Source: Kineosporia rhizophila (GTDB lineage Bacteria; Actinomycetota; Actinomycetes; Actinomycetales; Kineosporiaceae). From it: 64,000 nucleotides of DNA. How positions within the stretch are numbered: position 1 is the stretch's first letter; every line of letters starts with the position of its first letter. The notes below the pieces were generated by a model, which saw only the letters and a list, made by a program, of their open reading frames with translations, did no database searches and was not told the origin of the DNA. Positions 26,230 through 33,186 of the stretch are shown in pieces. The translations under genes were made by a program, and so were the position numbers. Where the stretch lies: the NCBI RefSeq assembly GCF_021277265.1, contig NZ_JAJSOH010000002.1, forward strand, positions 372,001 through 436,000, given 5' to 3'.

Positions 26230-26265
26230 TCAGGCGGGCCACCAGAAGGTGCGGCTGATTCTCAT
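26230..26265 (-). CDS. trpL: Tryptophan leader peptide MRISRTFWWPA
   Basis: An 11-codon ORF with tandem Trp codons (TGG TGG at residues 8-9), ending 127 nt upstream of the anthranilate synthase start and followed by antiterminator and terminator arms. Ribosome stalling at the Trp pair when Trp-tRNA is scarce would leave the antiterminator free. The first nine nt of the leader (ATGAGAATC) are also exactly complementary to GATTCTCAT at 26204-26196, extendable across a bulge to GCT, giving a further alternative pairing. No strong Shine-Dalgarno precedes the ATG. Short Trp-rich leaders before anthranilate synthase genes are known in Streptomyces. Confidence 0.8.
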   Translation of the reverse strand: MRISRTFWWPA

Positions 26266-26330
26266 ACGTACACCGTATCGCACCCCGTTCGACAGGTGCC
26301 CGTTTCATCGACACCGATAGTCTCCCTTTC

Positions 26331-27668
26331 ATGCGCTTATCAGTGATGGGGTGCGGTTACCTCGGCGCCGTGCACGCGGCGTGCATGGCCGACTTCGGCC
26401 ACGAGGTCATCGGTGTCGACGTCGACGAACGCAAGATCGCCGACCTCACCCAGGCCAAGGCCCCGTTCTTCGAGCCGGGGCTGCCCGAGCTGTTGCGGCG
26501 GGCGATGGACTCCGGCCGGCTCTCCTTCACCACCGACGTGAACGTGCTGGCCCACGACACCGGGCAGCCCACGGTGCACTTCATCTGCGTGGGCACCCCG
26601 CAGCGGGCCGGTGAGTTCGCGGCCGACACCACGTACGTCGACTCGGCGGTCCGGGCCCTGCTGCCCCACCTGCGGCCCGGCGACCTGGTGGTGGGCAAGT
26701 CCACCGTGCCGGTCGGCACCGCGGCCCGGCTGGCCGCGATGATCAGTGCGGCGGTGCCCGGCGCGATGCTGGCCTGGAACCCGGAGTTCCTGCGCGAGGG
26801 CCACGCGGTGCAGGACACGCAGCGCCCCGACCGGATCGTCTACGGCCTGCCGCCCGAGCCGGAAGAGGCGGCGAAGGCCCGCGCCCTGCTCGACGAGGTG
26901 TACGCCAACCCGATCGCCACCGGCACGATCCCGGTGCTGGCCTCCGACTACGCCACCGCCGAGCTGGTCAAGGCGGCCGCCAACGCGTTCCTGGCCACCA
27001 AGATCTCGTTCATCAACGCGATGGCCGAGGTCTGCGAGGCGGCCGGGGCCGACGTGTCCGCGCTGGCCGCGGCGATCGGCCACGACGAGCGGATCGGGCC
27101 GAAGTTCCTCGGCGCCGGTCTCGGCTTCGGCGGCGGCTGCCTGCCCAAGGACATCCGGGCGTTCATGGCCCGCGCCGGTGAGCTGGGGGCCGACCAGGCC
27201 CTGACCTTCCTGCGCGAGGTGGACGCGATCAACATGCGCCGCCGCACCCGCATGGTCGACCTGGCCCGCGAGGTGCTGCAGGGTTCGTTCCTGGGCCGCA
27301 AGGTCGCCGTGCTGGGCGCCGCGTTCAAGCCCGAGAGCGACGACATCCGCGACTCGCCGGCCCTGAACGTGGCCGCGCAGATCCGGCTGCAGGGCGCGGA
27401 GGTCGTGGTCACCGACCCGGCCGCGCTCGAGAACGCCCGCCGCGCCTGGCCCGACCTGCACTACGAGGACAAGGTGGAGGTGGCCTGCGACGGGGCCGAC
27501 GTGGTGCTGCTGCTGACCGAGTGGAAGCAGTACAAGGCGATCGACCCGGCCCAGCTGGCCGGCATCGTGCGGGCCCACAACGTGCTCGACGGCCGCAACG
27601 CGCTCGACCCGCAGCGCTGGCGGGAGGCGGGCTGGACGTACCGTGCGCTGGGCCGCCCGCGGGTGTAG
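26331..27668 (+). CDS. ugd: UDP-glucose 6-dehydrogenase
   Basis: 445 aa. MRLSVMGCGYLGAVHAACMA (NAD-binding glycine loop), FICVGTPQ, KSTVPVGT, NPEFLREGHAVQD, AELVKAAANAFLATKISFIN, catalytic C270 in GLGFGGGCLPKDIRAF, and AVLGAAFKPESDDIRDSP. Oxidises UDP-glucose to UDP-glucuronate, a precursor for acidic surface sugars. Divergent from trpEG; the ATG is preceded by CTCCCTTTC with no purine-rich ribosome site, so a leaderless transcript is possible. Ends at a strong terminator. Confidence 0.92.
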   Translation: MRLSVMGCGYLGAVHAACMADFGHEVIGVDVDERKIADLTQAKAPFFEPGLPELLRRAMDSGRLSFTTDVNVLAHDTGQPTVHFICVGTPQRAGEFAADTTYVDSAVRALLPHLRPGDLVVGKSTVPVGTAARLAAMISAAVPGAMLAWNPEFLREGHAVQDTQRPDRIVYGLPPEPEEAAKARALLDEVYANPIATGTIPVLASDYATAELVKAAANAFLATKISFINAMAEVCEAAGADVSALAAAIGHDERIGPKFLGAGLGFGGGCLPKDIRAFMARAGELGADQALTFLREVDAINMRRRTRMVDLAREVLQGSFLGRKVAVLGAAFKPESDDIRDSPALNVAAQIRLQGAEVVVTDPAALENARRAWPDLHYEDKVEVACDGADVVLLLTEWKQYKAIDPAQLAGIVRAHNVLDGRNALDPQRWREAGWTYRALGRPRV

Positions 27669-27685
27669 GTCACAGTCGTTCTCGC

Positions 27686-27723
27686 AGAAGGGGTGGGCGC
27701 GTCTCGGCGTGCCCACCCCTTCT
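27686..27723 (+). terminator. Intrinsic terminator after ugd
   Basis: AGAAGGGGTGGGC (27686-27698) pairs perfectly with GCCCACCCCTTCT (27711-27723), 13 bp with a 12-nt loop, followed by GGGTTTGT. It separates ugd from the downstream RTX-type gene. Confidence 0.88.
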
Positions 27724-27778
27724 GGGTTTGTCTGGCATTGTTTGGGGCAATTCGTACCTTTGCCCTCAGGAGGCACCC

Positions 27779-28669
27779 GTGGTTGCGCGTCGAATCCGGT
27801 ATTCAGCTCTCGCGGGCGCTGCCGTGCTGGCCGCGGGAACCGGTGCCGCCTTCCTCACCCCGGGTAATGCCACCGCTGCCCCGGCTGCCCCGGCTGAGGT
27901 CGGGCCCGCCACGGTCTACGTGGCGCACTCGGACACCGACGGCCTGGACTCCCAGGTCATCTACGAGTCGGTGGAGGGGCAGCGCAACGTGGTCACGGTG
28001 ACGCTGGAGAATGCCGACGACAAGACCCGGTTCCGCTACACGATCTTCGACGACGTGGAGATCAAGCCCGGCTATGGCTGCTCGCACCCCGACGCAGCCT
28101 CCCTCACCCACGTGGTCTGCACGATCGACAACTTCGAGGCGACCGAGACCGGGCCTTACCCCTCGCTGGTGATGAATCTGGGTGACCAGAACGACGTGGT
28201 GCGGTTCGCGAACCTTGCGGGCGCGGACATCTACAACGGGTTCTCGCTGGGTGCCGGCAACGACACGTTCATGACGAACCAGACGAACACCTTCGACGGC
28301 AGCTCGGTCTGGGGCGAGTGGGGCAACGACTCGATCACCACCCGCGCGGGCTCCACGGTCGATGCGGGCGAGGGCAACGACACGGTGCATGCGCTGGGCC
28401 GCAAGGCCTTCGCGACCGGGGGCAAGGGGCACGACACGCTCTACGGCGGCGCCGGGTCGCAGGAGCTGGTCGGCTGGACCGGGAACGACGTGATCCGGGG
28501 TGGGGCCGGGGCCGACGTCATCCAGGGCGACAAGGGCAACGACACGCTCTACGGCGGGGCCGGGGCCGACGTTGTGCGGGGCAACAGCGGCAACGACCGG
28601 CTGTTCGGTGGCCCGGGCAAGGACAAGCTGATCGGCGGTCCGGGTCGGGACGTGATCCGGCAGAGCTGA
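27779..28669 (+). CDS. Secreted RTX-type calcium-binding repeat protein
   Basis: 296 aa from the GTG at 27779, preceded by AGGAGG with 5-6-nt spacing; the longer in-frame extension overlaps ugd and is not used. Signal peptide VVARRIRYSALAGAAVLAAG, cleaved near ATAAPA. Residues ~45-140 form a beta-rich domain with a Cys pair (GYGCSHPD, VVCTIDNF). From ~155 to the C-terminus are glycine/aspartate nonapeptide repeats (GAGNDTF, GEGNDTV, KGHDTLYGG, TGNDVIRGG, KGNDTLYGG, SGNDRLFGG, GPGRDVI), which bind Ca2+ between turns of a parallel beta-roll. No type I secretion genes are nearby, and the Sec-type signal implies general export. No catalytic domain is recognisable. Confidence 0.85.
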   Translation: MVARRIRYSALAGAAVLAAGTGAAFLTPGNATAAPAAPAEVGPATVYVAHSDTDGLDSQVIYESVEGQRNVVTVTLENADDKTRFRYTIFDDVEIKPGYGCSHPDAASLTHVVCTIDNFEATETGPYPSLVMNLGDQNDVVRFANLAGADIYNGFSLGAGNDTFMTNQTNTFDGSSVWGEWGNDSITTRAGSTVDAGEGNDTVHALGRKAFATGGKGHDTLYGGAGSQELVGWTGNDVIRGGAGADVIQGDKGNDTLYGGAGADVVRGNSGNDRLFGGPGKDKLIGGPGRDVIRQS

Positions 28670-28735
28670 ATACCGGCCGGTGGCTGGGCGTTCTGGCCGG
28701 TAGCGGGGAACCGGGTTCGGCGGGCCCTGTGGGGA

Positions 28736-28857
28736 TCAGACGGTGGGCAGCTCTGCAGCCGGGCCGGGCCAGGGCCGGCCAGCCTCCGCGCCTGTCAGAC
28801 GTGGACAGCTCTGCAGCGTGGCCGGGCCGAGCCAGGCGCGGCCGGCCCCCACGTCCG
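28736..28857. repeat. Two degenerate copies of the adnB 3' end
   Basis: The adnB tail on the plus strand begins TCAGAC at 28858 (TCA = stop codon) and continues with a (g)tgagcagctc... pattern. Similar ~60-bp segments begin at 28736 and 28795 (TCAGAC, then GTGG-CAGCTCTGCAG, then GGCCGGGCC). Spacings are 59 and 63 bp. Similarity is clearest over the first ~30 bp and fades. Both copies lie past the stop codon, in the gap to the convergent RTX gene. Confidence 0.6.
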
Positions 28858-31800
28858 TCAGACAGTGAGCAGCTCCTCGAGCGCGGCCTCGTCGAGGATG
28901 TCGACGGGTCGCACCGTGCGGCCCACCGAGGCGTAGAAGAAGGCGGCGCTCACCTGTTCCACCGGGATGCCCTGCAGTCGGGACCAGGCCAGCCGGTAGA
29001 CCGCGAGCTGCACCGACAGCGCGGGCATCTGCTCGCGGGTCGGCGGCCGCCCCGTCTTCCAGTCGACCACGTCCCACATTCCGTCTGGCCGACGGAACAC
29101 CGCGTCGATCCGGCCGCGCAGGGCCACCCCGGCCACCGGCGTCTCGATCGAGACCTCGACCGCCTCGGCCGTGCGCTCGGCCCACTCCGAGGCCAGGAAG
29201 TTCTGCTGCAACGTCTCCAGCCGAAGGTCTTCGTGGTCGTCGCCGGCGCCCGGCAGGTCGTCGATGTCGACCAGCGCAGCGGCCCCGAAGCGCCGCTCCA
29301 GCCAGGCGTGGAAGGCACTGCCGCGCCGGGCCTGAGGACTGGGCTGGGCCGGCATCGGACGCCGGAGCCGCTCAGCCAGGCCCTGCCGGTCTGCAGCCAG
29401 GGCCACGGCGCGGGACGCGGACAGGTGCGCGGGCAGCCGCACGGTGAGCTCACCGCTGGCGGCCGCGTCGCGCTCGGCCAGCAGCACGTCCACCTCACGG
29501 GCCCAGGCCGCCTCTTCGGTGGTCTGGGGAGCGAGCAGGCCGAAGGCATGGCTGTCGTCGGCCGGATTCAGCGGCGTCCCCGCCCTTTCGTAGGCGTTCT
29601 CACGCGCCGACCGGTCTGCCGGAACACCCGGAACACCCGCAACCCCCGCGCCCGGCGCGGTTCGCTCACCGCCGAGATCGTCCGGCGGAGGCTCGAACTC
29701 GCCGTCCGGCGCCCACTCGTCCAACGGCATCCAGTCGTCGTCCGGCGCCCAGCCCACCTCGGTGACCCCGAACTCGGTGACCTGGACCTCGGACATACCC
29801 ATCTCCGAGGCGTCCACCTCGACGGCCGAACCATCCTCCAGCGCAGCCTGTTCGGCTTGGGCAGCAACGCCTTCCCGTTCACCGCCCTGGGCACTCGTCT
29901 CAGGGATCTCCTGCCCAGGCCCGGCCGTAGCGCCGGAGAGACCCCGGTCGGCACCCTGCGAACCGGCCCCCGGACCACCCGAACCAACTGGGCCGTCCGC
30001 ACCCAGCCCACCCAGGCCGTCCGCACCCAGACCGTAAGAGCCGTCCGCATCAAGCCCACCCGGGCCGTCCGCACCGGTCAGATCATCCGGGCCGTCCGCA
30101 CCCAGCCCACCCGGACCGTCCGCACCCAGACCGCCCCGACCGTCCCCACCACCGAGACGATCGGGGCCCTCCGCACCACCCGGACCACGGCCGTCTTCCG
30201 CAATGAACTGCCGGGTGCCGTAGAGCCGGCGCCGCTCACCACTCAGAGCCTCGATCGCCAGCCGCACGAGCTCGGCGCCGTCTTCCACGACCTCCCGCCG
30301 CTCTCCCAGCGGATCCGGCCACACCGCCATTCGTCCTTCTACCGCGCGCGGGTTCTCGGCCCCCTCGTCCGGCTGATCCGTCCACAGCCCCACCGCGATC
30401 CGCTCACGTGTGGTGGCCGCCTCGCCTGCCCCCGGCAGCAGCCCGCCCTCGGCGCGACGCAACAGTTCTCGCACCTCAACCAGGAACCGTGACGGCTCGC
30501 GCGGGGTTGATCCGTCGCCCCAGATCGCCCCGGTCAGCAGCAGCGAGTCTTTCGCCCGGGTGGCCGCCACGTAGGCCAGCCGGCGCTCCTCGGCCACCTC
30601 GTGCTCACCGCAGTAGTCCATGAACCGTTTGAGCTCGACGTCCAGCTCGTCCTGGGTGGTGGCCGCCCGGAAGTCCCACTGCGGCAGACCACCCGCGTCT
30701 CCGCGCAGGGGGAAGGGCACCGCACCGATGTCTCCGAGCCAACCCTTGGAACGCTTCGGCGCCCGGCCCGCGTGACCGGCCGGGAAGGTGCCCTCGACCA
30801 GCCCGCAGACCGCGACCACGTCCCACTCCAGCCCCTTGGAGCCGTGCACGGTGAGCAGCTGGATCGCGTCCTCGTGCTGCTCGACCACCCCGGTGTCGAG
30901 CCCGCGCTCGCGGTCCTCGGCGGCGGTGAGCCAGCCCAGGAAGGTGCCCAGGGTGGGCCGGTCGCCGCTGTCGGCGAACTGGGCCGCGACATCGGCGAAC
31001 GCATCGAGATGGGCCCGGGCCGCGGCCGGGGAACGGTTGGGCTGGGCCGCCACCTCGACGTCGAGCAGCAACGCCCGCTCGGCCTCGAGCACCAGGTCGG
31101 GCAGGGGGAGTGCGAGCCGGCTGCGCAGGCCGCGCAGCACCGCGGCCAGTCGTTCCAGCCGCCGCCTGCCCTCCGCCGAGATGCCCTGCCCCTGGGTGCC
31201 TTCCCAGTCGGGCTCGGGCAGGGCGTCGATCGCGTCCACCACCGACACCTCGTCGACCGCGTCGACCTGGATGGTGGCCGACTTCAGGCCCGAGTCGGCC
31301 GGCGGCCGCACCCGGCCCTCCTCGCCCGCGCCACGCCAGGTCGCGGCCAGCTCCCGGGCCCAGGCCCCGAGGCCGTCCAGGTCGCGGGGCCCGATCCGCC
31401 AGGCCGGCCCGGTGAGCAGCCGCATCAGCGCGTCGCCGCGGGTCGGGTCGTGCACCACCTCGAGGGCGGCGCGCAGGTCGGCGATCTCAGGCACGTGCAG
31501 CAGGCCGCCCAGGCCGATCACCTCGACCGGCAGCCCGCGCCCACGCAGCGCCGCCTCGATCAGCGGGAACTGCGCCCGGGCCCGGCAGAGCACGGCCACC
31601 GAGGGCCGGTCGTTACCGGATTCAGTGTCGTGCCAGGCGAATTCGGCGATGTCGGCGATCGCCCGAGCCTCGTCCTCCAGGGTGGCGTGCCATTCCAGGC
31701 GCACCCGGCCGGGCCCGGCGTCGGGCCGCGCGGCCAGGGGCTGCACGTCGACGCTCAGATCCGGGTCGCTCCAGATCGGGGTGTGCCGCAGCGGCGCCGC

Positions 31801-33186
31801 CAGCTCGTTCGCCACCTGCAGGATGGCCAGGTCGTTGCGCCAACTGGTGGACAGGTGACGGGTGGCCGCCCGGCCCCCGTCGGCGGCCGGGAAGTCGAGC
31901 CCGAAGCGCTGCAGGTTGCCGGCCGAGGCACCTCGCCAGGCGTAGATCGACTGGTGCGGGTCGCCGACCGCGATCACCGGGTGCCCGCCGCCGAAAAGCT
32001 CCTGCAGCAGCACCACCTGGGCGTGACTGGTGTCCTGGTACTCGTCGAGCAGGACCACCCGGAAACGCTGGCGTTCCACCTCGCCGACCTCGGGCACGGT
32101 GCGGGCCAGCTGGGCGGCCAGTGCCACCTGGTCGCCGAAGTCGAGCACCTCCAGCTCGCGCTTGCGCCGCTGGTAGGCGGCGACCAGGGGGACCAGCGCC
32201 CGCCGCGCCTGCATCCGCTGCACGACCTGCTTGACGTCGGTCTTGGGTTTGCCGGGCACCGCGTCGCCGACGTTCTTGGGCAGCTCCTGCACCTGCTCGA
32301 TGGCGGCTTCGGCGAGCGCGTCGATGCCCTCGGGATCAAGCAGGTGCTCGGCGATCTCGCCGGCCAGCCCGAGCACCGCGTCGACCACCGTGGCCCGGGC
32401 CGAGTCGACCCCGGTCATGTCGCCGTCCCAGCGCTCGACCAGCTCGTCGACGAGCTGCCAGCTACCGGCCTCGCCGAGCAGCCGCGCCCCGGGCTCGATG
32501 CCCAGGCGCAGCGAGTGGTCGCCGAGCACGGCGGCGGCGTAGGAGTGATAGGTGGAGACGGTGACGGGCAGCGCCTGAGGCGTGAGGCCCTTGCGGTGCA
32601 GTGCGCGCAGCCGGGCCCGGATGCGCTCGGCCAGCTCGCCCGCGGCCTTGCGGGTGAACGTCAGGCCGAGCACCTCGTCGGGCTGGACCAGCCCGTTGGC
32701 CACCAGCCAGACCACCCGCGCGGCCATCGTCTCGGTCTTGCCCGAGCCCGCGCCGGCCACCACCAGCAGGGGTTCCAGCGGCGCCTCGATCACCGCGACC
32801 TGCTCGGGCGTGGGCTCGGGGCGCCCCAGGGCCTGGGCGATCGCTGAGGCCGAGATGGTGCGCCGCGGAGCCGGTCTGGGAGTAGGTGCCTTGCCGCGCA
32901 CCGGGCCGGCAGCGGGCTCGACCGTCGGGACATCGAGGTCGAAGCCGAGCTGCCCTTCCATCGGTGATCTCGAAACCGATTTGGGGACGGATGCGGGCAC
33001 CGAACGCCCAACCTCACCCGAGCCGCCACTCACCTCGTCGAGATCCAGCTGCCCCTCCGCCGGCGCCTCCGAGCCCGGCTCCTTCGAACCCGGCTTGCGG
33101 ACGGATGCGGGCGCCGAACGCCCAACCTCACCCGAGCCGCTGCTCACCTCTTCGAGACCGGGCAGCTCCGGCGGTTCCTGGCTCAC
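28858..33186 (-). CDS. adnB: ATP-dependent helicase-nuclease, AdnB-type subunit
   Basis: 1442 aa from the GTG at 33186, which overlaps the adnA stop (GTGA). UvrD-type motor from ~110: PTPEQVAVIEAPLEPLLVVA, Walker A GAGSGKT (145-151), LTFTRKAAGELAERI, LDEYQDTSHAQ, VGDPHQSIYAWRGA, and VHGSKGLEWDVV plus YVAATRAKDSL in the C-terminal helicase region. A C-terminal RecB-like nuclease carries RGRIDAVFRRPDG and VVDWKTG. With AdnA it should form the actinobacterial end-resection motor-nuclease for double-strand-break repair. Much longer than mycobacterial AdnB (about 1,100 aa): extra length is a ~110-aa N-terminus with a duplicated segment and a ~250-aa Gly/Asp/Pro-repeat linker before the nuclease. 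Confidence 0.9.
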   Translation of the reverse strand: MSQEPPELPGLEEVSSGSGEVGRSAPASVRKPGSKEPGSEAPAEGQLDLDEVSGGSGEVGRSVPASVPKSVSRSPMEGQLGFDLDVPTVEPAAGPVRGKAPTPRPAPRRTISASAIAQALGRPEPTPEQVAVIEAPLEPLLVVAGAGSGKTETMAARVVWLVANGLVQPDEVLGLTFTRKAAGELAERIRARLRALHRKGLTPQALPVTVSTYHSYAAAVLGDHSLRLGIEPGARLLGEAGSWQLVDELVERWDGDMTGVDSARATVVDAVLGLAGEIAEHLLDPEGIDALAEAAIEQVQELPKNVGDAVPGKPKTDVKQVVQRMQARRALVPLVAAYQRRKRELEVLDFGDQVALAAQLARTVPEVGEVERQRFRVVLLDEYQDTSHAQVVLLQELFGGGHPVIAVGDPHQSIYAWRGASAGNLQRFGLDFPAADGGRAATRHLSTSWRNDLAILQVANELAAPLRHTPIWSDPDLSVDVQPLAARPDAGPGRVRLEWHATLEDEARAIADIAEFAWHDTESGNDRPSVAVLCRARAQFPLIEAALRGRGLPVEVIGLGGLLHVPEIADLRAALEVVHDPTRGDALMRLLTGPAWRIGPRDLDGLGAWARELAATWRGAGEEGRVRPPADSGLKSATIQVDAVDEVSVVDAIDALPEPDWEGTQGQGISAEGRRRLERLAAVLRGLRSRLALPLPDLVLEAERALLLDVEVAAQPNRSPAAARAHLDAFADVAAQFADSGDRPTLGTFLGWLTAAEDRERGLDTGVVEQHEDAIQLLTVHGSKGLEWDVVAVCGLVEGTFPAGHAGRAPKRSKGWLGDIGAVPFPLRGDAGGLPQWDFRAATTQDELDVELKRFMDYCGEHEVAEERRLAYVAATRAKDSLLLTGAIWGDGSTPREPSRFLVEVRELLRRAEGGLLPGAGEAATTRERIAVGLWTDQPDEGAENPRAVEGRMAVWPDPLGERREVVEDGAELVRLAIEALSGERRRLYGTRQFIAEDGRGPGGAEGPDRLGGGDGRGGLGADGPGGLGADGPDDLTGADGPGGLDADGSYGLGADGLGGLGADGPVGSGGPGAGSQGADRGLSGATAGPGQEIPETSAQGGEREGVAAQAEQAALEDGSAVEVDASEMGMSEVQVTEFGVTEVGWAPDDDWMPLDEWAPDGEFEPPPDDLGGERTAPGAGVAGVPGVPADRSARENAYERAGTPLNPADDSHAFGLLAPQTTEEAAWAREVDVLLAERDAAASGELTVRLPAHLSASRAVALAADRQGLAERLRRPMPAQPSPQARRGSAFHAWLERRFGAAALVDIDDLPGAGDDHEDLRLETLQQNFLASEWAERTAEAVEVSIETPVAGVALRGRIDAVFRRPDGMWDVVDWKTGRPPTREQMPALSVQLAVYRLAWSRLQGIPVEQVSAAFFYASVGRTVRPVDILDEAALEELLTV
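29990..30185 (-). repeat. In-frame GGLGADGP repeat tract inside adnB
   Basis: The plus strand shows GGGCCGTCCGCACC(C/G) repeated roughly every 24-36 nt. Encoded on the minus strand it gives GPGGLGADGP-like units (DGRGGLGADG, PGGLGADG, PGGLDADG, SYGLGADG, LGGLGADG). The unit is a multiple of 3, so the frame is kept. It lies in the non-conserved linker between the helicase and nuclease regions. Confidence 0.85.
32932..33150 (-). repeat. Duplicated segment in the adnB N-terminus
   Basis: Residues ~13-50 (EVSSGSGEVGRSAPASV ... AEGQLDLD) are repeated at ~51-85 (EVSGGSGEVGRSVPASV ... MEGQLGFDLD). On the plus strand both copies share GAACGCCCAACCTCACCCGA. The segment precedes the conserved motor and is absent from the family core. 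Confidence 0.8.

Noticed and set aside
27521..27778. 86-codon N-terminal extension of the RTX-type gene
   Set aside because: It overlaps ugd, and a GTG at 27779 has an ideal AGGAGG and a signal peptide.
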